In this document: positions 44,306 to 54,058 of the stretch, one piece after another | Layout of the letters: every line of letters begins with the position of its first letter | How positions within the stretch are numbered: position 1 is the first letter of the stretch | Assembly (NCBI RefSeq): GCF_001884235.1 | Contig: NZ_MAOI01000107.1 | Location: 90,435 to 154,434, forward strand | Length of the DNA: 64,000 nt | From: Bacillus paramycoides | GTDB taxonomy: Bacteria; Bacillota; Bacilli; Bacillales; Bacillaceae_G | Reading direction: 5' to 3' | Notes under the pieces: generated by a model | The model's input: only the letters and a program-made list of their open reading frames with translations | Databases searched by the model: none | What the model was told of the DNA's origin: nothing | Program-made: the position numbers and the translations under genes

Positions 44306-46752
44306 ACTGAATAATGAAATCACGCAAATGCAGGACGGTTTTTATCAGCTTCATAAAGATAAAGAGGCATTAGAAGTCTTTATGGAAGAAGCTAGAGAGA
44401 ATACCGTTCATTTTAATAGCGTGGCAGAGCGAATGGAGTATATGAAAGAACACGATTACTATTACAACGTTCTGGACGAGTATAGCTTGGAGGAAGTAGA
44501 AGAAGTATATAACATCGCTTATGGTGAAAACTTCGAGTTCCAATCTTATATGGCAGCATCTAAGTTCTACAAAGATTATGCGTTAAAAACGAATGATCAA
44601 AAACAATACTTAGAAAGCTATGAAGATCGTGTAGCAATTGTGTCATTATACTTAGGACGCGGTGAGGTTGCGAAGGCAAAACAATTCGCAAGCATGATTG
44701 TAAAACAAAACTATCAACCAGCGACACCAACCTTTTTAAATGCGGGAAGAAGCAGAAGAGGAGAAATGGTGTCTTGTTTCTTGTTAGAGATGGACGATAG
44801 CTTAAATTCAATCGGCTTTAACATTAATACTGCGATGCAGCTATCGAAAATCGGTGGGGGAGTAGCTTTAAACTTATCTAAGCTACGCGCACGTGGTGAG
44901 CAAATTAAAGGTATTGATAACGCAGCAAGTGGTGTAGTACCTGTTATGAAATTGCTTGAAGATTCGTTTTCATATGCGAATCAACTTGGCCAACGAAAAG
45001 GTGCCGGGGCTGTATACTTAAACATTTTCCATTGGGATATTATTGAATTCCTTGATACAAAAAAAATAAATGCCGATGAGAAGAGCCGTATTCAGTCTCT
45101 ATCAATCGGAATTATCGTTCCAAGTAAGTTCTTTGAACTTGCTGAGAAAAACGAACCTTTCCATGTTTTCGCGCCTTATACAGTGTTTAAAGAATATGGC
45201 AAGCATTTAGATGATATTGATATTGATGAAATGTACGATGAATTAATGAGCAATCCGAAAGTGAAGAAGAAGCCGCTAGACATTAGTGCGCGTGATATGC
45301 TTATTAAAATTGCTATGATTCAACTTGAGTCTGGTTATCCATACTTAATGTTTAAATCAAATGCAAATAATCAACATCCACTGAAGGATATTGGAACTGT
45401 GAAGATGTCGAACTTGTGTTAAATATGTAGCACCTTCTAGTAGAAATGCTAGTCGAAAACTCCGTTAAACGGGGAAAGCCTCAATTTCGAGGTAACCTAC
45501 CGTGCTAAATCTTATCTTAGAATGAAAATATAAAAGTTCAGAATGTATCTTATTATTTTGTATAGCAGAGTTATCGGACAACATAAAGTAATAAGAGACT
45601 TTCTGAAAGATTAAGATAAGTAAAAGCCTAACGACTATCCCTTATGGGAGTAGAGCGCAAGCGATTGGCGTTCGAAAAGCGGAGCACCTAATCAGGTAAT
45701 GCTGTAGGTGATGATATAGTCTGTCCTGTATGGTGACATACAGCAGTTGCATGAGCAACGGACTGAGGAGTAGCGAACTCGGTTGAACATTCGAGACAGA
45801 AATCTTCCAGCTTCAAGAAACTTCTGAAATAAATGATTACGGTACGGATGACATTATCCGCCGCGATATTAACTGTAACTTAGGTTCATTAAATATCGTA
45901 AACGTAATGGAAAATAAAGAAATTCGTGAAGCGGTTCATGCGGGAATGGAAGCTTTAACAGCTGTTTCTGATATGACGATCATTCCGAATGCACCAACTG
46001 TGAAAAAAGCAAATGACGAGCTGCATTCAGTTGGACTTGGCGCAATGAACTTACACGGATATTTAGCGAAAAACAAAATCGCTTATGAAAGTGCAGAAGC
46101 GAAAGAGTTCGCTCGTACATTCTTTATGATGTTAAATTACTATTCTATTGAGAAAAGTATGGAGATCGCTAAAGAAAAAGGCGAAACATTTAAAGACTTT
46201 GATAAATCGGATTATGCAAAAGGCACATACTTTGCAAAATATGAAACGACAGATTATAGCCCAGTAACTGAAAAAGTTCAGCAACTATTTGAAGGAATTC
46301 ATATTCCAACAAAAGAAGATTGGACAAGTTTAAAAGAGCAAGTGCAGAAGAATGGATTATATAACTCATATCGTCTTGCTATCGCTCCAACACAATCGAT
46401 CAGTTACGTTCAAAATGCAACTTCAAGTGTAATGCCGATCGTTAGTCAAATCGAATCAAGAACGTATGCGAATGCGACAACATATTATCCAATGCCATAT
46501 TTATCAAAAGATACGTTCTGGTACTATAAATCTTCTTATGATATGAATCAATTTAAACTAATTGATTTAATCGCTGAAGTTCAAGAACACATTGACCAAG
46601 GAATTAGTACAATTCTTTATGTTAATAGTGATATTTCAACACGTGAGTTAGCACGTTACTACATTTATGCACATAAAAAAGGCTTGAAGAGTCTGTATTA
46701 TACGAGAACACGTAAATTAAGCGTGGAAGAGTGCGTAGCTTGTACTGTTTAA
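44292..46752 (+). CDS. nrdE: NrdE, class Ib ribonucleotide reductase large subunit, split by a group I intron
   Basis: Exon 1 is 44292-45419 and exon 2 is 45796-46752; joined they encode about 694 aa, a normal NrdE length. The TTG start lies inside nrdI. Exon 1 ends with KMSNLC, whose Cys376 is the thiyl-radical cysteine of the NxCxE motif; exon 2 resumes with TEIFQLQETSEIND. Other family marks are PATPTFLNAG, NLGSLNIVNV and the redox pair CVACTV at the C-terminus. Without splicing, translation would stop at the TAA directly after Cys376. It reduces ribonucleoside diphosphates with NrdF. Confidence 0.95.
45420..45795 (+). ncRNA. Group I self-splicing intron in nrdE
   Basis: A 376-nt insertion bounded by an exon-final U (45419) and an omega G (45795). 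GCAC shortly inside the intron can pair with exon GTGT and gives the U-G wobble of P1. The conserved core shows AACGACTATCCC and GATATAGTC, whose ACTA/TAGT parts form P7. Downstream hairpins are CTGTATG-GTGA-CATACAG and GTTGC-ATGA-GCAAC. A long peripheral stem is TCTTATTA/TAATAAGA. No homing endonuclease gene is present, so it is not independently mobile. Confidence 0.93.
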
Positions 46753-46773
46753 TAAGAAAAAGTGAGACATTGT

Positions 46774-46801
46774 GAGCAGGGTTTTTCTGAACCCTGCTCA
46801 T
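46774..46801 (+). other. Hairpin between nrdE and nrdF
   Basis: GAGCAGGGTT and AACCCTGCTC form a GC-rich stem 22 nt after the nrdE stop. No U-tract follows, so it more likely affects mRNA stability or processing than termination. Confidence 0.65.
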
Positions 46802-46849
46802 GCTTAGTTATCAATTTTTCATGTTTATTTAGAGAGAAGGGGCGATTTA

Positions 46850-47818
46850 ATGCGTGCGGTAAACTGGAACAAAAAAGAAGATGATTTTAGTTTAATGTTT
46901 TGGAAGCAAAACATCGCTCAGTTTTGGACAGAAGAAGAAATCGCAGTGTCTTCTGACAAAAATACTTGGGTGCAATTATCAAAAGAAGAGCAAATTGCTT
47001 ATAAGCGTGTATTAGGTGGTTTAACACTTTTAGATACGAAACAAGGTGGCGAAGGGATGCCTCTTGTACTTGTTCATCTTGAAAATTTACAAGCGAAAAG
47101 TGTATTAGCTTTCATGGGAGCTATGGAAGAAGTACATGCGAAGAGTTACAGTCATATTTTCACAACGTTAGCTACGGAAGAAGAAATTGATGATATTTTT
47201 GAATGGGTAGATAATCATCCATTACTTGAGAAAAAGGCTGGTATTATTACTAGTTACTATCGTCGTTTATTAAAGCCTGAAGTAACGAAAAAAGAGTTAT
47301 ACATGGCAATGGTAGCAAGTGTTTTCTTAGAAAGTTACTTATTCTATAGTGGATTCTTCTATCCACTTTACTTAGCAGGGCAAGGAAAATTGACTGCAAG
47401 TGGTGAGATTATTAACTTAATAATTCGTGACGAGTCAATTCACGGCGTATTCGTTGGTATTTTAGCACAACAAATCTTCGCGGAACTTTCTGCAGAAGAA
47501 CAACAAGAAGTGCAAAAAGAAACACAAGAGTTATTAATGGAATTGTATGAAATTGAAATGGCATATACAGAAGAAATTTATACTTCTATCGGTCTTGTGG
47601 AAGATGTAAATCGTTTCGTTCGTTACAATGCGAATAAAGGACTTATGAACTTAGGACTTGAGCCGAAGTTTGAGGAAGAAGAAATTAACCCAATCGTTTT
47701 AAATGGTTTACGTACAGATACGAAAAACCATGATTTCTTCTCTGTAAAAGGAAATGGTTACGTAAAAGCAACAAACGTTGAAAAGTTATCGGATGATGAC
47801 TTCGTATTCAATTTTTAA
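46850..47818 (+). CDS. nrdF: NrdF, class Ib ribonucleotide reductase small subunit
   Basis: A 322-aa ferritin-like protein that holds the dinuclear Mn (or Fe) site and tyrosyl radical. Metal-ligand segments are visible: GAMEEVHAKSYSHIF (E and H), VFLESYLFYSGF (E) and IIRDESIHGVFVG (E and H). The C-terminus ends DDDFVFNF, the tail that docks to NrdE. AAGGGGCG precedes the start. It is the last gene of nrdIEF and is followed by a terminator. Confidence 0.95.
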   Translation: MRAVNWNKKEDDFSLMFWKQNIAQFWTEEEIAVSSDKNTWVQLSKEEQIAYKRVLGGLTLLDTKQGGEGMPLVLVHLENLQAKSVLAFMGAMEEVHAKSYSHIFTTLATEEEIDDIFEWVDNHPLLEKKAGIITSYYRRLLKPEVTKKELYMAMVASVFLESYLFYSGFFYPLYLAGQGKLTASGEIINLIIRDESIHGVFVGILAQQIFAELSAEEQQEVQKETQELLMELYEIEMAYTEEIYTSIGLVEDVNRFVRYNANKGLMNLGLEPKFEEEEINPIVLNGLRTDTKNHDFFSVKGNGYVKATNVEKLSDDDFVFNF

Positions 47819-47831
47819 TATAGTGTTATAG

Positions 47832-47865
47832 AAAAAGCTGTCTTTATAAAAAAGACAGCTTTTTT
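47832..47865 (+). terminator. Terminator after nrdF
   Basis: AAAAAGCTGTCTTT pairs with AAAGACAGCTTTTT around a short A-rich loop. Confidence 0.92.
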
Positions 47866-47910
47866 GTATAAGTAGTTTACATAATGTTATTATTTCGTAA
47901 AAATATTTTT

Positions 47911-47985
47911 ATCCTATAAAAGCCCAATTTGTGAGGGATTATAATCAGTGGGAATAAAGAAAAAACACGGATTAAAGTTATATTT
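47911..47985 (-). repeat. Partial bcr1-like repeat
   Basis: On the minus strand it reads AACTTTAATCCGTG, then CCCACTGATTATAATCC and AATTGGGCTTTTATAGG. These match the first two thirds of the copy at 12191. The GGGATAAA end is missing, so it is truncated. Confidence 0.68.
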
Positions 47986-48108
47986 TTTATATTTAGTGGT
48001 ATGAGAGATTGAATAACTTATGTCAAAATGAATAAAAAATGAGAAGAAATGAGGCCCAATTCCACCTATGCGTTCTTTTTCGTATTGAATTTTTAAATTC
48101 TAGAAATT

Positions 48109-48124
48109 TTGGCTCGAAAATTGC
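48109..48124 (+). promoter_or_regulatory. Sigma-54 (SigL) promoter of the putrescine permease gene
   Basis: TTGGCTCG-AAAA-TTGC matches the -24/-12 consensus TTGGCACG-N4-TTGC with one mismatch. It lies 130 nt before the gene. Half-sites resembling the other activator sites (CTTATG at 48017, CTATGCG at 48076) lie upstream. Confidence 0.8.
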
Positions 48125-48183
48125 ATGAATATTTAAAAAACGAAAAAGGGGGGTAATACTTGGTGTGATATATATATAGTAAT

Positions 48184-48198
48184 TTGAAAGCGTTTCCT
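48184..48198 (+). promoter_or_regulatory. cre site for CcpA
   Basis: TTGAAAGCGTTTCCT is a full match to WTGNAANCGNWNNCW. It lies between the sigma-54 promoter and the permease start codon, so CcpA could act as a roadblock. Confidence 0.7.
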
Positions 48199-48253
48199 TT
48201 CGACTGTCAATCTTTAAATGGAAATTAGATAGAGAAAGTAGGGGGAATGATAG

Positions 48254-49603
48254 GTGGGAAAAGTGGTTGGTCTAAAACGTTCATTAGGGCTTTGGTCAAT
48301 TGTTATGCTAGGGGTCGGGTATATGACACCGATGGTTGGATTTGATACATTTGGGATCGTTTCTGAAAAAACGGGCGGGCATGTTCCAGGAGCTTATCTG
48401 ATTGCATTAGCAGGGATGTTGTTTACCGCTGCAAGCTACGGCAAAATGGTAAAGGTTTTTCCTACCGCAGGATCTGCTTATACGTATACACAGAAGACAA
48501 TTAGTGCAAAGCTTGGATTTCTTGTTGGATGGTCAGCATTATTGGATTATTTATTTCTACCGATGGTGAACGCACTATTAACAAGAATTTATATGTCAGC
48601 GTTTTTCCCGAGTGTTCCTAATTGGATATGGGTCATTGGCTTTGTTCTACTGATTACATTAATAAATATGATTAGCGTAAATGTTACTGCTAACTTCAAT
48701 ACGTTCTTAGTAATATTTCAAGTGCTAGTAATGGCCGTGTTTGTTTTTCTAGTTATAAAAGGTTTACTAGCGGGAGAGGGAACAGGAGAAGTTTTTTCCA
48801 TTCAGCCGTTTTTTCAATCAGATATACAAATATCACCGTTAGTTGCAGGTGCGACAATTCTTTGTTTTTCATTTTTAGGTTTTGATGCAGTAACTACATT
48901 TGCAGAAGAGACACCAAACGCGAAGAAGACAATTCCTCGAGCTATTTTTCTTACTGCTTTAATCGGTGGGATTTTATTCATTACTACTACGTATTTTACA
49001 CAATCCTTTTTTCCGGATACATCTGTATTTAAAGATCAAGAATCAGCATCTCCAGAAATTGCGTTATATGTTGGTGGAAAACTATTTCAAGCTTTCTTTT
49101 TAGTAGGAACGCTTATGGGTACACTTGCGTCCGGTTTAGCTTCTCATACAAGTGTATCCAGATTATTGTACGTAATGGGGCGAGATAATGTAATTCCGAA
49201 GAAAATATTCGGATACATCCATCCTCGCTGGCGAACTCCAGTATATAATATTATTTTGGTAGGAGTTATTTCGCTCTCCGCTATATTCATTGATTTAGAA
49301 ACGGCAGCATCTCTTATTAACTTTGGGGCGCTTATTGCATTTACATTTGTTAATTTATCTGTAATTTCCTACTATATCATTAAGAAAAAAAGATATAAAA
49401 CGATAAAAGACTGTTTAAATTTCTTAGTTATGCCTATTTTAGGTGCTGGTACTGTAGCAGTACTATGGTTTAACCTCAATATTCATTCACTTATTCTGGG
49501 ACTTTGCTGGGCTGCTATTGGGATTGGGTACCTTCTATATATTACAAATATGTTCCGTTCAGCTCCTCCGCAAATGCATTTTGAAGAAGTACAGGAAATA
49601 TAA
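48254..49603 (+). CDS. PuuP-like putrescine importer (APC superfamily)
   Basis: A 449-aa permease with about 12 membrane segments. It is close to E. coli PuuP along its length: [92 protein letters not shown] and [19 protein letters not shown]. The GTG start is 8 nt after GGGGG. It is transcribed alone from a sigma-54 promoter and ends in a strong terminator. It supplies substrate to the PatA/PatD pathway 6 kb downstream. The substrate is inferred from this likeness and from context. Confidence 0.87.
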   Translation: MGKVVGLKRSLGLWSIVMLGVGYMTPMVGFDTFGIVSEKTGGHVPGAYLIALAGMLFTAASYGKMVKVFPTAGSAYTYTQKTISAKLGFLVGWSALLDYLFLPMVNALLTRIYMSAFFPSVPNWIWVIGFVLLITLINMISVNVTANFNTFLVIFQVLVMAVFVFLVIKGLLAGEGTGEVFSIQPFFQSDIQISPLVAGATILCFSFLGFDAVTTFAEETPNAKKTIPRAIFLTALIGGILFITTTYFTQSFFPDTSVFKDQESASPEIALYVGGKLFQAFFLVGTLMGTLASGLASHTSVSRLLYVMGRDNVIPKKIFGYIHPRWRTPVYNIILVGVISLSAIFIDLETAASLINFGALIAFTFVNLSVISYYIIKKKRYKTIKDCLNFLVMPILGAGTVAVLWFNLNIHSLILGLCWAAIGIGYLLYITNMFRSAPPQMHFEEVQEI

Positions 49604-49646
49604 AAAGCAAAAGACATCGGATAAATTCCGATGTCTTTTGCTTTTT
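49602..49646 (+). terminator. Terminator after the permease gene
   Basis: A 19-bp stem, AAAAAGCAAAAGACATCGG with its complement, followed by U residues. Confidence 0.93.
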
Positions 49647-49659
49647 ATATTTGATAATC

Positions 49660-49673
49660 ATGCAATATTGCAT
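49660..49673 (+). promoter_or_regulatory. Palindromic enhancer (UAS) for the sigma-54 activator
   Basis: ATGCAATATTGCAT is a perfect 14-bp palindrome 62 nt upstream of the -24 element of the GluDH promoter. The half-site TTATGCAAT/ATGCAA recurs before patD, which marks it as the likely activator site. Confidence 0.65.
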
Positions 49674-49734
49674 AAGTCATTCAAAGATTCATAAGTAGGG
49701 GGATGACACGATATGATTAACATAGTATTTTCAC

Positions 49735-49750
49735 TTGGCACGATTATTGC
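49735..49750 (+). promoter_or_regulatory. Consensus sigma-54 (SigL) promoter of the GluDH operon
   Basis: TTGGCACG-ATTA-TTGC is a perfect match to the -24/-12 consensus. It lies about 39 nt before the GTG start of the dehydrogenase gene. Confidence 0.92.
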
Positions 49751-49788
49751 TTTGTACAATTAGTAAAAATATAAAGCGGGGTGTTATT

Positions 49789-51069
49789 GTGCCAATTCAA
49801 TCAGAAAAACAAACAAATACAGTTGAGCTTGAAAATCCTTTAGAGGAATTTCAAGCTATATTAAAAGAGGCGCTTCATTTTTTACGTTATCCAGACGAAG
49901 TATTCGAATTTCTGAAAAAACCGATGCGCTTTTTAGAAGTAAGCATTCCTGTTCGAATGGATGATGGAACAACAAAGGTATTTCAAGGGTATCGCGCTCA
50001 GCATAACGACGCAGCAGGGCCAACAAAAGGCGGTATTAGATTCCATCCAGATGTTACGGCAGAAGAAGTAAAAGCACTTGCCGGCTGGATGAGCCTAAAA
50101 TGTGGAGTGACAGGACTGCCATATGGAGGTGCAAAGGGCGGGATTATTTGTAATCCGCAGGAGCTGAGTTTTAGAGAGCTAGAGTTACTGAGTCGTGGGT
50201 ATGTAAGAGCAGTAAGTCAAATTGTAGGACCGACGAAAGATATTCCAGCCCCTGATATGTACACAAATGCACAAATTATGGCTTGGATGCTAGATGAATA
50301 TGATCATATAAGGGAGTTTGACTCTCCGGGCTTTATTACCGGGAAGCCGTTAATGTTAGGAGGATCACAGGGCCGGGAAACAGCAACTTCTAAAGGTGTA
50401 TTGTATACACTTCAGTTAGTAAGTGAGTTAAAACAAATTCCGCTGCAAAATATGCGGGTTATTATTCAAGGATTTGGGAATGTTGGAGGGTATTTGGCGA
50501 AATATTTATATGATATTGGTGTGAAAGTAGTTGGGGTATCAGATGCTATAGGAGGAATTTATAATCCAGATGGTCTCGATGTTCCTTATTTACTAGAAAA
50601 CAGAGATTCTTTTGGTGTAGTATCGAATCTCTTTAGTAAAACAATTTCTAATCAGGAGTTGTTAGAAAAAGAATGTGACGTACTCATTCCAGCGGCAATT
50701 GGGGGAGTGATTACGAAACATAATGCAGGAAGGCTTGGATGTAAGATTATCATTGAGGCTGCAAATGGTCCAACAACAAAAGAAGCGATAACCATGTTAG
50801 AAGAAAAGGGAATTTTGGTTGTTCCAGATATTTTAGCAAACTCTGGTGGCGTTATTGTTTCTTATTTCGAATGGTGTCAAAATAACCAAGGATATTACTG
50901 GACAGAGCAATATGTTGATCAATGTTTAAAGGAAAAAATCACCTCTAGTTTTTCTAGCGTACTTGACACTTCTAAACGCTATGGAGTAAATATGAAAATT
51001 GCTGCTTACATTGAAGGGGTTCGCAAGATTGTAGAAGTATCTCGCCTAAGAGGTTGGTTGCATTTTTAA
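49789..51069 (+). CDS. Catabolic glutamate dehydrogenase (RocG/GudB-like)
   Basis: A 426-aa Glu/Leu/Phe/Val dehydrogenase. The catalytic region is GLPYGGAKGGIICNP with the substrate lysines, and GPTKDIPAPDMYTNAQIM follows. The NAD-binding fold is IIQGFGNVGGYLAKYL, and the end motif is ILANSGGVIVSYFEW. I use GTG 49789 after GCGGGGTG; an upstream in-frame TTG overlaps the -24 promoter element and cannot be a start. It deaminates glutamate to 2-oxoglutarate and NH3, which would regenerate the acceptor used by PatA. Confidence 0.92.
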   Translation: MPIQSEKQTNTVELENPLEEFQAILKEALHFLRYPDEVFEFLKKPMRFLEVSIPVRMDDGTTKVFQGYRAQHNDAAGPTKGGIRFHPDVTAEEVKALAGWMSLKCGVTGLPYGGAKGGIICNPQELSFRELELLSRGYVRAVSQIVGPTKDIPAPDMYTNAQIMAWMLDEYDHIREFDSPGFITGKPLMLGGSQGRETATSKGVLYTLQLVSELKQIPLQNMRVIIQGFGNVGGYLAKYLYDIGVKVVGVSDAIGGIYNPDGLDVPYLLENRDSFGVVSNLFSKTISNQELLEKECDVLIPAAIGGVITKHNAGRLGCKIIIEAANGPTTKEAITMLEEKGILVVPDILANSGGVIVSYFEWCQNNQGYYWTEQYVDQCLKEKITSSFSSVLDTSKRYGVNMKIAAYIEGVRKIVEVSRLRGWLHF

Positions 51070-51086
51070 CCTAAAGGAGGGCTCAA

Positions 51087-51377
51087 ATGAAACTGGATAT
51101 TTTATTAGAAGAAGTGGAGAGACAACAAATCGGTTATTATTGTATTTTGTCGAATAGTCATCGTTATGATATAGCTGTTACGTATTCACAACAGTTTCTT
51201 GGAAAAGCAATGGTTACCTCTATTCAAAATGGGAGAATGATTTTATTAAGTCAAGAAGATATTGGAGAGGAACAATATTGGGCACCAAGGCTAGGAATTG
51301 AGGTAGAAGATATAGAAGAGTTTCAAAGTTTTTTCCATATGATTCTTCAGTCACAAAGGTTAGAAGAGCAATATTAA
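51087..51377 (+). CDS. Uncharacterised small protein in the GluDH operon (96 aa)
   Basis: A 96-aa soluble acidic protein 17 nt after the GluDH stop, with AAAGGAGGG as ribosome site. It reads KLDILLEEVERQQIGYYCIL, then SHRYDIAVTYSQQFLGKAMV and DIEEFQSFFHMILQSQR. It looks like a small alpha/beta fold without membrane segments or known motifs. Its position between GluDH and a lipoyl-like protein suggests an accessory role in the same pathway. I do not recognise it. Confidence 0.75.
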   Translation: MKLDILLEEVERQQIGYYCILSNSHRYDIAVTYSQQFLGKAMVTSIQNGRMILLSQEDIGEEQYWAPRLGIEVEDIEEFQSFFHMILQSQRLEEQY

Positions 51378-51404
51378 TAGAATAAAAGAAAGGGATGATT
51401 GATT

Positions 51405-51653
51405 ATGTACTATGATATTATTACGAGCCCATGCTATGGGACAATTGAAAAAGTATCTATTGATAAGGATTCTCGAGTTTATGAATGGGAGCCATTATTT
51501 TCTATTAAAGATATGAATGGTAAACTGGAAGTAATTAAGATGGGATGTAGTGGAGAAGTTCAATCTTTAGAAGTAGAGGCAGGAGATAAAGTAATTCCAG
51601 GTATGGTATTAGCTTATATTCAAGAAGACCTTTTCGTTAGTGGTAGTGATTAA
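51405..51653 (+). CDS. Stand-alone biotinyl/lipoyl-like domain protein (82 aa)
   Basis: An 82-aa protein that is nearly only a single hybrid-motif domain. SPCYGTIEKVSIDKDSRVYE and EPLFSIKDMNGKLEVIKMG form the first half, GCSGEVQSLEVEAGDKVIPG and MVLAYIQED the second. The hairpin VIKMG has a Lys at the position biotinylated or lipoylated in the AMKM/DKA-type turn. No carboxylase or dehydrogenase complex partner is adjacent. Start 51405 follows AAGGG. It ends the GluDH operon. Confidence 0.75.
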   Translation: MYYDIITSPCYGTIEKVSIDKDSRVYEWEPLFSIKDMNGKLEVIKMGCSGEVQSLEVEAGDKVIPGMVLAYIQEDLFVSGSD

Positions 51654-51666
51654 TGATAGAACAATG

Positions 51667-51699
51667 AGGAAGATGGAAGCGTTCATCTTCCTTTTTTTA
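51667..51699 (+). terminator. Terminator of the GluDH operon
   Basis: AGGAAGATG pairs with CATCTTCCT, followed by TTTTTTTATT. Confidence 0.9.
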
Positions 51700-51796
51700 T
51701 TAAACAAAGGAAGAAATGTTTATTTTCAGATTAATTAAAAAAATCTGTATTTAATGATACAATACAAGTTAATTAGTTCAAAGGAGGAATAGCAGA

Positions 51797-53926
51797 ATGT
51801 TTTCCATTGCTCATAAAAAAATTAGACCTATTGTTTCTCTACCTATCGATCAATCTGAAAAGGAATGGAATATAGATGTTGAAAATATAAAAGAATCTTT
51901 TCTATTTTTAAAAAGAGGAGAGAAATTATTTGCATACGTTCACGTTAAGGATCTGCTATCAAGCAGTAAAGGATTAACTTCCAAGGCACTGCTTTCAAAT
52001 GCTGTTTCGCTAGATACAATATGTCATCTTAGTAAAGATATTTCTTTAACAGCTCTTTTTCAAATTATTGGAGCGCCGATTGCCATAGTGAAAAATGAAA
52101 TGGATGAGTTAACAGGATATATAAGAAGAGAGGATGTTTTTGCAGAGCTATTTAAACAAGAAAATCAGAGTGTTGATATACTGAAAATTATTTTAACGTC
52201 TATTCCAATGGGGATTTTTGTAGTAGATCGTGAAAAAAGAATTGTAAATTGCAATGAATCTGGTTTGAAGATGATTAAATCGACGCCTGAAAAAGTTATG
52301 AATGTATCAGCAGAACAGATTTTTAATGAAGAACATATTAATAACGTATTTGCAACGGGAAAAACGATTTTGAATCAATTACAAATCACAAATGAGATGG
52401 GCGTATTAGTTGACTATAGTCCTATTCCAAACTTTGATCAAAGTATCGAAGGAATGGTTATTATTGTACAAGATTTGCCGATGGTTGAGGACATGGCGAT
52501 GGAAATTGAATATATAAAGGATTTAAATAAAGATTTACATGCAATCCTGTCTAGTATTTATGATGAAATATTAGTTGTTAATCATAAAGGAGAATTAATT
52601 CGTTACAGTGAAACCGTTATCAATGATTTTTGGGGGAGTAATTTGAAAGATCTTTTAGGAAAAAATCTTTTAGACTTAGAGAAGAAAGGATTATTTAGTC
52701 CATCTGTTACGCGATTAGTATTGGAACAACAAAAAAAGGTATCAGTTGTACAAGAAACAAAAAGCGGAAGAAAAATATTAGCAGTTGGAAATCCTGTATT
52801 TAATGAAAGCGGAGAGCTTCATAGAATTATTATTGCCTCAAGGGATATTACCGAAGCAACGAGATTGAAGACGGAATTACATGAAATAAAGAAGATATCA
52901 GAGCAATATAAGAAGGAGTTAGATGACTTTAAAAATAAAGATCGTTTTCTTAAGAAGCTTATTTACTGTAGCCCGAAAATGGAACAAATTATTAACCAAG
53001 CTAAAAAAATAGCAGATTTTTCTTCCAATGTTCTTATTTCTGGAGAATCGGGCGTCGGGAAGGAAGTAATTGCCCAAGCAATTCATCAACTTGGAAAGCG
53101 ATCTGCAAAGCCATTTTTAAAATTAAATTGTGGTGCAATTCCAGAAACTTTGTTAGAAAGTGAACTATTTGGTTATACGAAAGGTGCTTTTACAGGAGCA
53201 GATAAAAATGGGAAAGAAGGATATTTTAAGCGAGCTGATCAAGGTATTTTATTCTTAGATGAAATTGGAGAAATGCCCTTACATTTGCAAGTGAAATTGC
53301 TTAGAGTTCTGCAGGAACAAGAAGTAATTCCTATTGGAAGTACAATACCCACGAAAATAAATGTACAAATTATTGCCGCTACAAATAAGAGTCTTGAAAA
53401 AATGGTAGAGGCAGGAACGTTCCGTGAAGATTTATTTTATCGCTTAAATGTAATTCCATTGCAAGTTCCTCCTCTACGAGAGCGAATGGAAGATGTTCCG
53501 GTACTTGCCTTTCATTTCTTGCAACAGTTAAATGAAAAATATAATAAAAATTATCATTTAACTCCGGATGCGCTTAACTTACTAGAGTTTTACTCATGGC
53601 CAGGAAATGTACGTGAATTACAAAATATGATTGAACGTTTAGTAGTATCAGCAGACGATCCAGTAATTGAAGCGGAGTTTGTTAGTAAGTTTTTAACACC
53701 TGGTTATGACTTTAAAAAATCAAAACCAGTTATTACAAGAGTATTACCATTACAAGAAGCACTACATTCTGTAGAAGAACAATTGATTTTACTTGCAATG
53801 AAGCAGTATAAAACAACGACTAAGGCTGCAAAAGCCCTTGGAATCAGCCAATCTTCAGTGAGTCGTAAATATCAAAAAATTGTTAGCGAAAAAGGGATGG
53901 AGGCTGATATAATCTCTTATTCCTAA
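51797..53926 (+). CDS. Sigma-54 enhancer-binding activator with CBS and PAS domains
   Basis: A 709-aa regulator. An N-terminal CBS-type region (about 35-120) is followed by two PAS domains (about 130-235 and 245-360) and a coiled coil. The AAA+ domain starts near 400: Walker A GESGVGKE, the sigma-54 contact loop GYTKGAFTGADK, Walker B LFLDEIGEMP and the R-finger region FREDLFYRLNVIPL. The C-terminal helix-turn-helix is AAKALGISQSSVSRKYQKI. AAAGGAGGAAT precedes the start. It is RocR/GabR-like and the obvious activator of the three sigma-54 promoters around it. Confidence 0.93.
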   Translation: MFSIAHKKIRPIVSLPIDQSEKEWNIDVENIKESFLFLKRGEKLFAYVHVKDLLSSSKGLTSKALLSNAVSLDTICHLSKDISLTALFQIIGAPIAIVKNEMDELTGYIRREDVFAELFKQENQSVDILKIILTSIPMGIFVVDREKRIVNCNESGLKMIKSTPEKVMNVSAEQIFNEEHINNVFATGKTILNQLQITNEMGVLVDYSPIPNFDQSIEGMVIIVQDLPMVEDMAMEIEYIKDLNKDLHAILSSIYDEILVVNHKGELIRYSETVINDFWGSNLKDLLGKNLLDLEKKGLFSPSVTRLVLEQQKKVSVVQETKSGRKILAVGNPVFNESGELHRIIIASRDITEATRLKTELHEIKKISEQYKKELDDFKNKDRFLKKLIYCSPKMEQIINQAKKIADFSSNVLISGESGVGKEVIAQAIHQLGKRSAKPFLKLNCGAIPETLLESELFGYTKGAFTGADKNGKEGYFKRADQGILFLDEIGEMPLHLQVKLLRVLQEQEVIPIGSTIPTKINVQIIAATNKSLEKMVEAGTFREDLFYRLNVIPLQVPPLRERMEDVPVLAFHFLQQLNEKYNKNYHLTPDALNLLEFYSWPGNVRELQNMIERLVVSADDPVIEAEFVSKFLTPGYDFKKSKPVITRVLPLQEALHSVEEQLILLAMKQYKTTTKAAKALGISQSSVSRKYQKIVSEKGMEADIISYS

Positions 53927-53928
53927 AA

Positions 53929-53961
53929 AAGGAGAAGGTCATATAGACTTCTCCTTTTTGT
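53929..53961 (+). terminator. Terminator after the activator gene
   Basis: AAAAGGAGAAG pairs with CTTCTCCTTTT around TCATATAGA, followed by U residues. Confidence 0.88.
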
Positions 53962-54058
53962 TAATTTGTAGAGTAATTTTGATATTTGCGGGTAGTAGGA
54001 ATATCATTTCAAGTTTTAGCAAAATTAAAGATGATAGCGGAAATGATTAATGTTCCGT

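Noticed and set aside
45420-45906. nrdE looks like two genes broken by a frameshift or assembly error
   Set aside because: The interruption has intron boundaries (exon U, omega G), P1, P7 and P9-type pairings, and the frame resumes exactly, so a group I intron explains it better.
49735-49788. Extended N-terminus of the glutamate dehydrogenase
   Set aside because: The extra codons cover the -24/-12 promoter, so they cannot be transcribed from it; GTG 49789 has its own ribosome site.
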